A stretch of 64,000 nt of DNA from contig JAUIFJ010000009.1 of assembly GCA_030429345.1 (NCBI GenBank), positions 86,035-150,034 of the forward strand, given 5' to 3'. Of the stretch, positions 25,356 through 34,145 are shown piece after piece. The notes below the pieces were generated by a model that was not told the origin of the DNA, did no database searches, and worked only from the letters and a program-made list of their open reading frames with translations. This DNA is from a bacterium (GTDB lineage Bacteria; CAIWAD01). Numbering within the stretch: the stretch's first letter is position 1; every line of letters begins with the position of its first letter. Both the position numbers and the translations under genes were made by a program.

Positions 25356-26399
25356 TCACCAGGGTCCTTCCCTGGTCACATTGACGAAGTCCTGTCCGTC
25401 GTAGCGGTAGACGCCCATCCAGCCGTGGAACCAGTGCCGGCCGCGATCGTCCTGGAAGACCCCGTGTACGGCGCTGCTTCGCAGGCCCTGCTCCTTGCCG
25501 AAGAGCGTAAAGGAGTTCCCGTCATAGCGGTAGACGCCGGCATTCTCGACGGGAAACCACAGGGCGCCGTCCCGGTCGGCGGTGATCCCGTAGATCTCGC
25601 TTCCTTCCAGGTCGTATCGCTGGCTGAGGTTGACATAGGTCTCGCCGTCGAAGTGGTACAGTCCTTCGTAGCGGGTCGAGATCCACAGCTCGTCGTTCTC
25701 GCCCAGGTGGATGCCGTTGACATACATCGTCGTGTCACGATCCAGGACCCGAAAGGGCCTGCGCTCCTCGCCATCGACCACGGTGACCACACCTTCGCCG
25801 ATGAACCACAAACGGCCCTGGCGGTCTTCCAGGATGCCGTTGACCATGGCCGGGCCGGAGACGCCGCGCCCGCGATCCCGCTTCCCCGGCGGCAGGGCGA
25901 AGGCGTGGAAGCGGTTCCCGTCGAACCGGAAAGCGCCATCGTAGGTGCCGGCCCAGAGCCGGCCGCGACTGTCGCGGAAGAGGTTCCAGACGTCCGTGCC
26001 GGTCAAACCGTCTTTCCTCGAATAGGATCGAAAAGTCTCACCGACGTGGCGTGTGATTCCCAGGTCGTGGGCAAACCACAGGGTGCCGTCCGGGTCCTCG
26101 TGGATCGCGCGGACGGTGACCGCTTGTGTTTCATGTATTTCCAGGTAGACCAGCGAGTCCCCGTCGTAGCGGGCCACGCCTCCTTCGCCGGCGAACCAGA
26201 AATACCCCTGCCGGTCCTGGTGCACGCTGCGTACGACTCCGCTGATCTGCTTGTCCCACAAATCCGTGAAATACTCGTCCAGTTCGGATTCGGCCTTCGC
26301 GGCTTGTGCTCCATCCATGATAGGCGCGGGACTCTCTGTGCTGCAGCCGGCCAGCAGGGTCAGCAGGAGCAGGATGCCCAGGGGTCGGCTAGCGTTCAT
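25356..26399 (-). CDS. Lipoprotein with two-component-regulator propeller repeats
   Basis: The protein has 347 residues from the ATG at 26399. A lipobox (LLLLTLLAGCS) marks a lipoprotein with Cys at residue 19. Then come about seven propeller repeats of the form D-x-x-G-x-L/F-W-F-x(5-8)-G-V/L-x-R-Y-D-G (DRQGYFWFAGEGGVARYDG, DPDGTLWFAHDLGITRHVG, DSRGRLWAGTYDGAFRFDG, DRQGRLWFIGEGVVTVVDG, ENDELWISTRYEGLYHFDG, DRDGALWFPVENAGVYRYDG, DDRGRHWFHGWMGVYRYDG). Such repeats form the periplasmic sensor of hybrid two-component systems, but no kinase is attached here. The start overlaps the preceding YdeI-like gene by 11 bp. Confidence 0.85.
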   Translation of the reverse strand: MNASRPLGILLLLTLLAGCSTESPAPIMDGAQAAKAESELDEYFTDLWDKQISGVVRSVHQDRQGYFWFAGEGGVARYDGDSLVYLEIHETQAVTVRAIHEDPDGTLWFAHDLGITRHVGETFRSYSRKDGLTGTDVWNLFRDSRGRLWAGTYDGAFRFDGNRFHAFALPPGKRDRGRGVSGPAMVNGILEDRQGRLWFIGEGVVTVVDGEERRPFRVLDRDTTMYVNGIHLGENDELWISTRYEGLYHFDGETYVNLSQRYDLEGSEIYGITADRDGALWFPVENAGVYRYDGNSFTLFGKEQGLRSSAVHGVFQDDRGRHWFHGWMGVYRYDGQDFVNVTREGPW

Positions 26400-27021
26400 T
26401 CCAGCCCTTCCCTGCGGTGATCCGCTCGCGGCATTTCTCGATGCGCGAGCGGCGGGTGGCGGCCTGTTTCGCGCCGTTGAAGTGCAGCAGATAGCCACGC
26501 TGCCGGCCGGGGGTCAGGGCCAGGAAGGCCTTGCGCAGGGCGGCATCCGCGGTACAGGCTTCGTGCAGCTCCTGCGGCCATTCCGGATCCGCAACCTGCC
26601 CCGTATCCCGGCGTGCGCCGGAAGCCTCGACGCGAAGCGCCTCCCGCACATACTCCGCGATCATGTCGTGGGCCGAACGGGCCTCTGTCAGCGACTGGAA
26701 GCGCATGTAGCGCGTAAAACGCGAGTTCTTTCCCGGTGGAACCAGGACTTGCCGGGGATCCCTCATTTCCGCGCCACGGAAGAAGGACAGCGTGACACTC
26801 TCCTTCAGGGCGCTCAGCATGACGATGTTGCGGCCATTCATCGTGTAGCAGGGAGAGCCCCACTTGATCTGCTCGTCCAGGCCGCACTGCTGCAGCGTAT
26901 CACGCAGGGACTCCAGCACGGCCTGCCAGGGCACGACCTTGCACTGCGGCGTGCCGCCGTACTCGCAGCGGCCGCAGCCATCCTGCAGATACTCGTTTAC
27001 GGATCCAGGCTTGCGGGGCAT
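26389..27021 (-). CDS. YdeI/OmpD-associated family protein with DUF1801 domain
   Basis: This 210-residue protein has three parts. The N-terminus has a Cys cluster, GCGRCEYGGTPQCKV, found in this family. Residues about 40-110 are a DUF1801-type domain (DEQIKWGSPCYTMNGRNIVML). The C-terminal part has AFLALTPGRQRGYLLHFNGAKQAATRRSRIEKC, the YdeI/OmpD-associated signature. Its role is uncertain; relatives are linked to cationic-peptide resistance and stress. The stop overlaps the start of the propeller lipoprotein gene. Confidence 0.85.
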   Translation of the reverse strand: MPRKPGSVNEYLQDGCGRCEYGGTPQCKVVPWQAVLESLRDTLQQCGLDEQIKWGSPCYTMNGRNIVMLSALKESVTLSFFRGAEMRDPRQVLVPPGKNSRFTRYMRFQSLTEARSAHDMIAEYVREALRVEASGARRDTGQVADPEWPQELHEACTADAALRKAFLALTPGRQRGYLLHFNGAKQAATRRSRIEKCRERITAGKGWNER

Positions 27022-27035
27022 CCGCCCTCCCTTGT

Positions 27036-27461
27036 TTATCCAGTTTTACCCGAGAACTTTTCCTCGACATGCCGGGCAAAACGGTCAAGGATCGCCTGCC
27101 AGCCCAGTCTCTGCTGCTCTGCCGTGTGCACGTCCTCGGCTTCGAAGGACTCTTTCACGGACACACCATCGGTGTTTTCTGTGAACTCGATGCGCACCTT
27201 GCGGCCGTCCGTCATTTCGTACTCGATCAGCGCCATCTCTTGGATCCGCGTATACCTTCCCTCGAAATCGAACCCCATCGAGCCGTCTCGCGCCTCCATG
27301 CGGTAGCAGAATCGCTCTCCGACGCGCAGGTCGCTCGTCGCATGCGGGCAGCACCAGTCCTCGCTGGCCGCGTTCCAGCAGCAGATGTCCTCCGGCGTGA
27401 TCCAGGCCTGCCATGCTGCCTGAAGTGGTGCCTGGACTCGGGTTTCAATGGATATCCACAT
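27036..27461 (-). CDS. SRPBCC / AHSA1-type domain protein
   Basis: The 141-residue protein is a single START-like (SRPBCC) domain: VQAPLQAAWQAWITPEDICCWNAASEDWCCPHATSDLRVGERFCYRMEARDGSMGFDFEGRY-type sequence, with the W-TxPEDI and VGxxFxYR features of activator-of-Hsp90-ATPase-like (AHSA1) proteins. These bind hydrophobic ligands or act as small stress proteins. The start is ATG at 27461, with a GGAGGTG-like site upstream. It ends 14 bp before the YdeI-like gene start, so both are likely in one transcript. Confidence 0.85.
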   Translation of the reverse strand: MWISIETRVQAPLQAAWQAWITPEDICCWNAASEDWCCPHATSDLRVGERFCYRMEARDGSMGFDFEGRYTRIQEMALIEYEMTDGRKVRIEFTENTDGVSVKESFEAEDVHTAEQQRLGWQAILDRFARHVEEKFSGKTG

Positions 27462-27491
27462 CTGAACACCTCCCGTTCGGTTGTTCTCGCG

Positions 27492-28190
27492 TCAGTCCAT
27501 GTAGAGCGCTTCGGGCAGACTCCCGCTGTTGTACGGCCCGAAGAGCCGCTGGCGCCCGCTGCGCCAGTCGCGGCCGTATACCGGGTCGTCCGGGCGCTCC
27601 ACCAGGAAATAGAGCGAGTCTGCCAGCGGCGGCAGGAGCCAGTCCACCGGCTCTCCCAGCCGGCGGGGCGGGAACTGCTTCGAGCCGAGGGCGACCGGTT
27701 CCCCATTCGGTCCGGTATACGGCAGACCGAAAAACAGGGCGATGCGCACCTCGCCTATCGGGGCTTTCGGCGCGGCATGCAGGTCAAACCCGTGTTCGAC
27801 GACATGCGGGCGCAGATCCACCTCCCCCAGTTCGATCCGGCCCATGTGATCCACTGCGGGCAGGGCTTGGCCCTCCAGGCACAGCAGTTCGTATCGGATT
27901 CCCGTAGTGAAGGTAATCCGAACCAGGCTGTCCTCGAACGTGTCCTCGAAGAGTCCGTGCTCATCGAAGAAGGACCAAGCATCGTAGTGTTCGCCCGCTT
28001 TCCCCTGCAGAGTGGCAAGTATCTCGACTCCACGACTCCCCTCGCCCTCCGGCAACACCACACGTCCTGACAGGACCTGTGAGCCGGACCACGCTCGGGG
28101 GACTTCCCCGCCAGTGGATGCCGAAAGCGTTTCGTGGGACGGAATCGACAGCAGGAGCAGGAGTGCCAGGGCAAGAAGAGCCTGCCTCAC
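27492..28190 (-). CDS. Secreted protein of unknown function
   Basis: About 232 residues from a GTG at 28190, chosen because it directly precedes a signal peptide (VRQALLALALLLLLSIPSHETLSAS). An ATG at 28203 is in a different frame and leads to a short unconvincing reading. The mature region has LSGRVVLPEGEGSRGVEILATLQG, resembling a carboxypeptidase-regulatory-like beta sandwich. Later come FDLHAAPKAPIGEVRIALFFGLPYTGPNGEP and LPPLADSLYFLVERPDDPVYGRDWR. The family is not recognised. The start lies 14 bp after the end of the 2-TM gene. Confidence 0.5.
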   Translation of the reverse strand: MRQALLALALLLLLSIPSHETLSASTGGEVPRAWSGSQVLSGRVVLPEGEGSRGVEILATLQGKAGEHYDAWSFFDEHGLFEDTFEDSLVRITFTTGIRYELLCLEGQALPAVDHMGRIELGEVDLRPHVVEHGFDLHAAPKAPIGEVRIALFFGLPYTGPNGEPVALGSKQFPPRRLGEPVDWLLPPLADSLYFLVERPDDPVYGRDWRSGRQRLFGPYNSGSLPEALYMD

Positions 28191-28204
28191 ATGGAAGGGG
28201 CATC

Positions 28205-28660
28205 TCACCGGCCGCGACCTTCGGCTTCCCGCGTGTTCGCCAGGCGGACCGCGGAAAAGCATGATGGATAGTCCTTGACGATTTCCTGGTACTCCTGCAG
28301 CAGCTGTTCTTCCGCGCGGCCGCCCAGCCTCAGGGCGACGGCCAATGCATGCAGGCGCCCGAGGCAGGCTTCGCGTTCAGCCACCCCGCGGGCCAATCCC
28401 AGTTGCTGGATCAGTCCGGTGGAAAGCGAAGCCGTCGCCGTGAAGGCCGCCACGATCCAGCAGGTCAGCGGCCAACTGGAGGCCACGGCCTCGCCACGGG
28501 CAGCGGCGGATCCGGCAAGCGCCGTGGCCACGGTCCCGGTCAACAGGGCGAGCAGCAGCAGGAAGCGATGCTGGCGACGCGTTCTGGCCAACTCCTTGCC
28601 GATCACCGTGTCGGCCTTGTCCAGGGCAGGTTCCAGATGCTGTGTCTCACTGTGCGCCAA
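28205..28660 (-). CDS. Two-TM helical membrane protein, possibly SLATT-like
   Basis: 151 residues from a TTG at 28660, chosen because GGAGG lies seven bases upstream; longer in-frame starts lack such a site. After an N-terminal helix (LEPALDKADTVIGKELARTRRQHR) come two membrane segments (FLLLLALLTGTVATALAGSA, WPLTCWIVAAFTATASLSTGLI) and a cytoplasmic helical C-terminus (REACLGRLHALAVALRLG, LLQEYQEIVKDYPSCF). The two-TM-plus-helical-tail layout resembles SLATT proteins, which accompany nucleotide-signal defence systems. There is no SMODS or SLOG partner nearby, so this is a weak suggestion. Confidence 0.5.
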   Translation of the reverse strand: MAHSETQHLEPALDKADTVIGKELARTRRQHRFLLLLALLTGTVATALAGSAAARGEAVASSWPLTCWIVAAFTATASLSTGLIQQLGLARGVAEREACLGRLHALAVALRLGGRAEEQLLQEYQEIVKDYPSCFSAVRLANTREAEGRGR

Positions 28661-29013
28661 GGGAGGTCCTCCAGGATGGACTGCGCCAACCGGCAGCGTG
28701 TCGAATGAACTCTCTGCCGTTCTACGAACCATGAATGTGCCAGAGTCCGCTTCGTCCTGCAATGACTGGTTCACGGCAGGGAAATCGCACAGCGGTCCCG
28801 GACAGGGCCTGTTTCAGGAGGATCACGCGCCGCGTTTCACGCTGCACGCCGGCAATAGGGGCCGTCCAGGGCGCAGTCCTACAAGGAGCCGCACGTGTTC
28901 CGCAGAAGCCCGAAGGCGAGGGGCGCGCGGCGGGAGCATCGAGCCGGGACGCTACGGGCGAAGTCCTGCTCGCCAATGGAACACCGTACGAACCGGACGG
29001 CCCCTGCAAGGCT
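28661..29013. other. Gene-free gap
   Basis: In about 350 bases between the 2-TM gene and the VOC gene I see no reading frame with family similarity, no strong hairpin and no clear promoter. The stretch remains GC-rich, so long antisense-style frames are open but look like composition artefacts. Confidence 0.5.
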
Positions 29014-29661
29014 TCAGCCCGTTTCTTCCAGAAGGAAGCGGCCCGCCGGAGTCTCGAAGTCGACTCGCGCCGGATTGGCCTCGCAAGGCCTGTCCAGCGG
29101 CATCCAGGCGCGACCAAGTCGCGGCAGCAGCAGGACGCCCTCGAAATCCCCGCACCAGTAGAAGTTTCCGTGACGCGAGGCTTCCCCGAGCAGGCGGATG
29201 CCGTACTGCCCCACCAGGGCGTCTCCGCGCGCAAGCGGATCCCGGCAGGGCAGGCCGATCTCGTTCAGGCGGATCACATCCTGAATGCCGAAGCTCTCCT
29301 GCTCGGGATGGCCAAGTGAGGGGCGTTCAATGAATTCGGCCACATTGCCGTCGGCATCATGGAAGTATACGGCGCGCCCATTGCCGAAGTCGACGATCCT
29401 CTTTCCCTGCCAGGGCAGCGGCTCCAGCTCGCGCTCGTCCAGGAAACGGATCACGGCGGCCAGGCAGCCTGGCGGGATCAGGAAGCAGTAGTGGTAATAC
29501 CAGGAGCGATCGGCAGCGCGGAAGCACAGCTCGGTCTCACCGCATCGCACCTTGAGCAGATCCGGCTGCATACGCTCGACCGGAAAGCCGAGCACATCAG
29601 CAAAGAAGGACTGCTGGGCATCCAGCCGTGGACTGGACAGGGTCAGGGAGTGGATCTTCAC
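29014..29661 (-). CDS. VOC-family (glyoxalase-like) protein, two-module
   Basis: This 215-residue protein begins MKIHSLTLSSPRLDAQQSFFADVLGFPVER, the standard VOC opening. VYFHDADGNVAEFIERP closes the first module with the metal-ligand glutamate. A second, shorter half follows (IRLNEIGLPCRDPLARGDALVGQYG, FYWCGDFEGVLLLPRLGRAWMP). The length matches two-module VOC proteins. Substrate unknown. It is read toward the 353-bp gene-free gap. Confidence 0.85.
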   Translation of the reverse strand: MKIHSLTLSSPRLDAQQSFFADVLGFPVERMQPDLLKVRCGETELCFRAADRSWYYHYCFLIPPGCLAAVIRFLDERELEPLPWQGKRIVDFGNGRAVYFHDADGNVAEFIERPSLGHPEQESFGIQDVIRLNEIGLPCRDPLARGDALVGQYGIRLLGEASRHGNFYWCGDFEGVLLLPRLGRAWMPLDRPCEANPARVDFETPAGRFLLEETG

Positions 29662-29727
29662 TTGGGCCTTTCAACCATGCGTACCTTGGTGGACACGTTC
29701 CAGCACTCCGCAGCACCCTGCAAGCAT

Positions 29728-30264
29728 TCAGGCGCCGGGGGACGAGATCCATTCGTAGACGAGTGTGCCCTCTTCCGTTTCCAGCTCCTTCACGAAGCGC
29801 AGCCCCGACTTGAGCAGCACCCTGCGCGAGGCTTGGTTCTGTCGGGCGACGGTCGCGATCACGCGCCGCATGCCGTGTTCGCCTCGTCCGTACTCCAGCA
29901 GGGCCGGAACGATCTCGCTGGCGTAGCCCTTCCCCCAGTGCCTGCGCAGGAAGGCGTACTTGACCTCCGGCTCCGATTGGCCGCCGGGATGGACCAGGCC
30001 GCAGCAACCGGCAATCCCGCCCGTGGAACGCTCGACGATGACGAACATTCCGTAGCCGCGTGTCCGGTAGTTGGCCTGTGTGACCTCCATCCAGCGCTGG
30101 CATTCTTCCCGACGGATCGGCCGGCCGTCATCGACCCAGCGCGCGCCCTCCTCGTCCGAGTAGATGGCGTAGATCGCCTCCAGATCCTGCGGAATCCAGC
30201 GCCGACACAGCAGGCGGGCAGTTGTGAAGAGGGATTCCCCGCCCATGTCACAAGCCTGGCTCAC
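29728..30264 (-). CDS. GNAT-family N-acetyltransferase (RimJ/RimL type)
   Basis: This 178-residue protein begins near LFTTARLLCRRWIPQDLEAIYAIYSD, the N-terminal signature of RimJ/RimL-type acetyltransferases. VIVERSTGGIAGCCGLVHPG and VKYAFLRRHWGKGYASEIVPALLEYG give the beta-4/beta-5 and acetyl-CoA-binding region (R-R-x-W-G-K-G-Y-A), and RVIATVARQNQASRRVLLKSGLRFV is the C-terminal motif. The start overlaps the stop of the ABM-type gene by 4 bp (ATGA). A second in-frame ATG lies 7 codons downstream. Confidence 0.9.
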   Translation of the reverse strand: MSQACDMGGESLFTTARLLCRRWIPQDLEAIYAIYSDEEGARWVDDGRPIRREECQRWMEVTQANYRTRGYGMFVIVERSTGGIAGCCGLVHPGGQSEPEVKYAFLRRHWGKGYASEIVPALLEYGRGEHGMRRVIATVARQNQASRRVLLKSGLRFVKELETEEGTLVYEWISSPGA

Positions 30265-30602
30265 GATGAGGGTGCATCCCCCCGTGGGGAACGGAGATCC
30301 AGCACGCTATAGTGGCGGCATACAGGATCCCAGCGGCTGAGCACCGTCTGGGCTTCCTCCGGCACATAGGCACGGGCATAGTCCTCGCCCTGGAAGCGGA
30401 TCACGCTCTCCAGCGAGTCGAAGGTGATCTGGGTCACGAACTCGACCTCCGCATCGTGATCCAGGCGCAAGACCTCGAAGCTCCTGTAGCCGGGAATCTT
30501 CCGCTTCTCGATGCCCGGTATCACGCTGTCCCGCAGGACCTTCCAGTAGGTGTCGGCATTCTGCGGGGTTGTCCAGCCGTGCCAGACGCGCTTGATCGCC
30601 AT
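30261..30602 (-). CDS. Antibiotic biosynthesis monooxygenase-like (dimeric alpha-beta barrel) protein
   Basis: The protein has 113 residues from the ATG at 30602, with AGGAGA eight bases upstream. VWHGWTTPQNADTYWKVLRDSVIPGIEKRKIPGYRSFEVLRLD and EFVTQITFDSLESVIRFQGEDYARAYVPEEAQTVLSRWD form one ferredoxin-like alpha+beta module as in ABM or NIPSNAP-type proteins. The ending RWDPVCRHYSVLD is typical. Substrate unknown. It is translationally coupled to the GNAT gene by a 4-bp overlap. Confidence 0.85.
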   Translation of the reverse strand: MAIKRVWHGWTTPQNADTYWKVLRDSVIPGIEKRKIPGYRSFEVLRLDHDAEVEFVTQITFDSLESVIRFQGEDYARAYVPEEAQTVLSRWDPVCRHYSVLDLRSPRGDAPSS

Positions 30603-30634
30603 AGGGTCTCCTGTAGTCCATCTGCCTGCAAGGG

Positions 30635-32248
30635 TCATTTCACGTCGATCACGAAGGTGCCGTCCCAGTCTGCCGGGACGCCCTGGGCCCTGAAACGCTC
30701 GCAGCGCTCGAGATACAATCGCGCCGGCTGGTCGCCGGGAACCTGGACCAGGAAGCGCTGGAACATCTCCGCGGCCTTCTCGAACTCCTGCACCTGGTAC
30801 AGGGAAATGGCCTGCTCGAACTCCTGCCGCGAGCGCAGCTTGCTCTGGCGCACGGGTTCGGGGTCGCCGCTGAAGAGCTCGTAGATCACGGTCGGTTCCT
30901 GGCGTCCCTTGACCTTGACGCGATCGATGAGCCGCATGGGCACCAGGTCCGGCTCCTCGATCTTGCGGTGGATGTTCTCAGTGAGCAGGATGTCGACGCC
31001 GTAATACTTGGTCAGGCTCTCGATTCGGGCCGACAGGTTCACCGCGTCGCTGATCACCGTACCGTCCATGCGGTTGCGCTCGCCAACCGTGCCCAGACGC
31101 AGCAGCCCGCGGTGAATGCCGATGCCGATGCGCACAGGCGAGCTGGGGCTTCCCTTGCCGGAATGCTGGTTGAACTCCGCCAGCGTGGCCTGCATGTCGG
31201 CGGCGGCCTGGACCGCGTCGTTGGCGTCCTCGAAGAGCGCCATCATGCCGTCCCCGTAATACTTGTCGATGAAGCCGCGGTTCTTGCGGATCACGGGCCC
31301 CATGGCGCTGAAGTAGGAATTGATGAACATGAAGTTCTCTTCCGGGGACATCTCCTCCGAAAGCTGCGTGAAGTTGCGGATGTCGGAAAAGAGCACGGTC
31401 ATCTTCTTTTGCACACTGTCACTCAGTTCCACGTCGACGATGGTCTGCTTTTCCAGGTAGCCGAGGAATTCGTGCGGCACGAAGCGCCCGTAGGCGGCGT
31501 TCGTGTTGGAGAGCATCGAGATCGAGGCGCGCAGGGCGTTGATCACGAGGAAAAGAATACCCAGTCCGATGATCGTGATCCCCAGCATCACGCCCAGGCT
31601 GGTGCCCCACTCGCCGAAGGCCGCCTGCTTGGTGGCGCCGACCGGAAAGATCACTTCCCGCACTCCGCGCACGTCGCCGATCTTCCAGTCGCGCTTCGTG
31701 CTCGCCGGGTGGGAATTGTGGCAGTCGACGCAACTCTGCTCCATGATCAGCGCCTTGCTGTATCTCATGGAAGGGCGGCCCTGGTAATCCTCGAAACGCA
31801 CGAAGGGCTTCGTCGGATCCTCCGCGAAGCGCAGCGTGGCCAGGGCCTGGCTTTCGTACTCGTCCCGCGGACCGCCGTCCTTGCGTGTCTTGAAGGGAAA
31901 ATCGCTGTAGAGCCGGTTGGAAATGCCCAGCTCGGGGTTGGTCATCGCGTTGGCCAGTTCGATGCTGAAGGTCGCAGGAAAGGGAATCGCGCCTTCGGTC
32001 TTCGTGTAGTCGTCGATCGGCGTGATGCCGACATCCTTGAGTCGTGCGACAACCTCCGAGCTGTACATGGAGTGCACACGCTCAAGCGAACTGACATAGG
32101 TCTCGACGTACTTCAGGCTCAGCTTGCGGTTGACCCGGTCCGTCAGGTAGAGCATGTTGCCGAAGATGAGAATCATCCCCAGCGCGAAAAGAGTGCCGGT
32201 GGAGGCGATCGGGTACCGGTGGAGAAGGTTCAGCAATCGGGTGAACAA
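30635..32248 (-). CDS. Membrane class III adenylyl/guanylyl cyclase with Tll0287-like (DUF3365) heme-motif sensor
   Basis: The protein has 537 residues from a TTG at 32248; AAGGAGG sits six bases upstream, which decides the start. One membrane span (STGTLFALGMILIFGNMLYLT) is followed by a periplasmic DUF3365/Tll0287-like domain with a CxxCH heme-attachment motif (QSCVDCHNSHP). A second span is near FGEWGTSLGVMLGITIIGLGILFLVI. The cytoplasmic part has a class III cyclase domain: KKMTVLFSDIRNFTQLSEEM (metal Asp), FIDKYYGDGMMALFE (Lys and second metal Asp) and DGTVISDAVNLSARIESL. The C-terminus has TPR-like helices (AISLYQVQEFEKAAEMFQRFLV). It probably makes cAMP in response to a redox or gas signal. 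The gene for a diguanylate cyclase lies next upstream. Confidence 0.88.
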   Translation of the reverse strand: MFTRLLNLLHRYPIASTGTLFALGMILIFGNMLYLTDRVNRKLSLKYVETYVSSLERVHSMYSSEVVARLKDVGITPIDDYTKTEGAIPFPATFSIELANAMTNPELGISNRLYSDFPFKTRKDGGPRDEYESQALATLRFAEDPTKPFVRFEDYQGRPSMRYSKALIMEQSCVDCHNSHPASTKRDWKIGDVRGVREVIFPVGATKQAAFGEWGTSLGVMLGITIIGLGILFLVINALRASISMLSNTNAAYGRFVPHEFLGYLEKQTIVDVELSDSVQKKMTVLFSDIRNFTQLSEEMSPEENFMFINSYFSAMGPVIRKNRGFIDKYYGDGMMALFEDANDAVQAAADMQATLAEFNQHSGKGSPSSPVRIGIGIHRGLLRLGTVGERNRMDGTVISDAVNLSARIESLTKYYGVDILLTENIHRKIEEPDLVPMRLIDRVKVKGRQEPTVIYELFSGDPEPVRQSKLRSRQEFEQAISLYQVQEFEKAAEMFQRFLVQVPGDQPARLYLERCERFRAQGVPADWDGTFVIDVK

Positions 32249-32485
32249 CTCCTGCCTCCTTGTATCACATGAGTCGAAACGTGTCTGCCGGCCGGTCGCC
32301 GGATGGGTCGGGTAGCGCGCTGTGTCCTGCCGGCCGAATGCCCGGTTGATGCCGGCATCCTGCCAGAGTGCCGAAGACTGCCAAGTTGTGCAAGGGAAAA
32401 GAGGAAAGGGAAAGAAATAGAAGAACAATCCCGGCCTGGCGGAAGCCTGGTGGCAGAGCCCCGGCCGGGGCGGATGCCGGTGGGC

Positions 32486-33856
32486 TCACATGGCCTGCGC
32501 CGTCTTGCGGGCCTGCTTCACCTTGTACATCTCGTTGTCGGCCCGGCTGAGCAGTTCTTCAAGGGGGATTCGGTCCGTGGGGGCCTGCACGATCCGGCCC
32601 AGGCTGAAGCTCAGGGGATAGCGGCGCTCCGGGTCCGCATTCGCGAGCTCCTGGGCCAGGTTGAGGCGCTCAATGACCACGTCGCATTCGCTCTCGCTGC
32701 CGTTGGCGAGCACGGCGAACTCGTCCCCGCCGATGCGCGCCAGCACATCGCTTTCGCGGATGTTGTCGCGCAGCACCTGGACCACCTCGCAGATCAGCTC
32801 CGATCCGCTCTCGTGCCCCAGCGTGTCATTGACCTGCTTCAGGCCGTCTACATCGACATAGAGCACCGAGACGTATTCCTGTGATCGCCTCGCCTCGAGC
32901 AGCTTCTGCCGGCCATGCAGCTTGAGGCCGCGCAGGTTGTAGGCCCGCGTCAGCTCGTCTCTCAGCGATACATCCCGCAGGCGAATCTCCAGCAGGCTGA
33001 TGCGCCGCGCCAGCAACAGCACGATCAGGATCATTCCCGTACCCGAGAGCACAGCCGTCACCGCCGCCGCATTGGAGATCGCCATCTGACCGATCTCGAC
33101 AAGGCGCGCCTGGCCGAGGACGATCAGGTAGGTGATCACCACGCCGAAGGGCAGGGCGATGCGCGCTGTATCACCGGCGATTCCGAGCTGGACCAGGATC
33201 GCGTAGGAGCCGAAGGGCGCCCGGCGTACGGCGAGAATGTAGAACAGCAGCCCGATGGAAAGCAGTGTCTGCGGCGAGAGCAGGATGCTCGGGGAAAGCC
33301 GAACGAACTCGATCGCATTGAAGAAGTAGCCCGCGGCGAAGAGCAGGCACAACATAAGCGTCGCAAGCAGCGCCAGGTCCAGCAGGTGTCCCAACCAGTC
33401 ACGGCGCCTGGGGTGTACCATGGCGGCGGCCGCCAGCAGGAACAGGCCCGCGAGGGACTGCAGCGAGGTCGGGACGACATGGGAGCGATACGTATCCGCC
33501 ACGAGCGCGGGACCGACACGCGCCGCGCCGAAGACGAGCAGCTCCACCACTCCAGCAACGCAAAGACCCAGGCACAGAACGGCGAACAGGCGGGACACGG
33601 CGCGCTGGCGAGGCCCCGCTTCCGGCCGGCTCAGCGCCAGTGCCGCTCCCAGCAGCAGGAGATTCAAGGCTGTCGTCGCCTGCATTTCCGCCCAGCCCGC
33701 GGGTAGCGCGGAGGCGAGCGACGGAATCTGCCAGGCCAGCAGGACCAGGCTGCACAGGGCGACTACGAAGGCCAGAGCGGCCTTGCCCGCCCGGCAGAAC
33801 CGCTCCACTGCGCGCGTGTCCAGCACGGCCTTTGCTTCGTATGTGTAGGAGTTCAT
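32486..33856 (-). CDS. Membrane diguanylate cyclase (GGDEF)
   Basis: The protein has 456 residues from the ATG at 33856, with GAGGGAA upstream. About eight or nine membrane segments fill residues 25-285 (AALAFVVALCSLVLLAWQI, LLDLALLATLMLCLLFAAGYF and others), resembling MASE-type sensor regions without an assigned family. The GGDEF domain covers about 290-450 (DELTRAYNLRG, VDVDGLKQVNDTLGH, RIGGDEFAV), with an intact GGDEF active site and an inhibitory I-site RESD five residues before it. It should make c-di-GMP with product inhibition. It ends 237 bp upstream of the adenylyl cyclase start, on the same strand. Confidence 0.92.
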   Translation of the reverse strand: MNSYTYEAKAVLDTRAVERFCRAGKAALAFVVALCSLVLLAWQIPSLASALPAGWAEMQATTALNLLLLGAALALSRPEAGPRQRAVSRLFAVLCLGLCVAGVVELLVFGAARVGPALVADTYRSHVVPTSLQSLAGLFLLAAAAMVHPRRRDWLGHLLDLALLATLMLCLLFAAGYFFNAIEFVRLSPSILLSPQTLLSIGLLFYILAVRRAPFGSYAILVQLGIAGDTARIALPFGVVITYLIVLGQARLVEIGQMAISNAAAVTAVLSGTGMILIVLLLARRISLLEIRLRDVSLRDELTRAYNLRGLKLHGRQKLLEARRSQEYVSVLYVDVDGLKQVNDTLGHESGSELICEVVQVLRDNIRESDVLARIGGDEFAVLANGSESECDVVIERLNLAQELANADPERRYPLSFSLGRIVQAPTDRIPLEELLSRADNEMYKVKQARKTAQAM

Positions 33857-34145
33857 TCGGGCGATTCCCTCTTCGAGATTCTCCCGACGGTCTGAAGGAG
33901 GTTTCGGACTGGCAGGAGCCATACTGGAGTATTCGAAAGAGAGTATCGAGCGCCCCTGCGAGCGCATTTAGCCATTGGGGCCGCAGCCGCCGCATGTAGT
34001 ACGGGCCGATCTGGCAGGATCTGGTCCGGTCAGCATCCGTCATGCCTGCGGCCCCGCGCTTTCCCCGGATTCGTTCGCTGGTCGTCTCGGATCCAGCGAA
34101 AAGGAAAAGTGTACTACTGGTCGATGCTACTGTCTGCCGGGCCTG

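Noticed and set aside
32430-32470. GC-rich palindrome CCCCGGCCGGGG and flanks as terminator of the GGDEF gene
   Set aside because: The palindrome has no loop, the alternative stem is poorly defined and no clean U-tract follows, so I did not call it.
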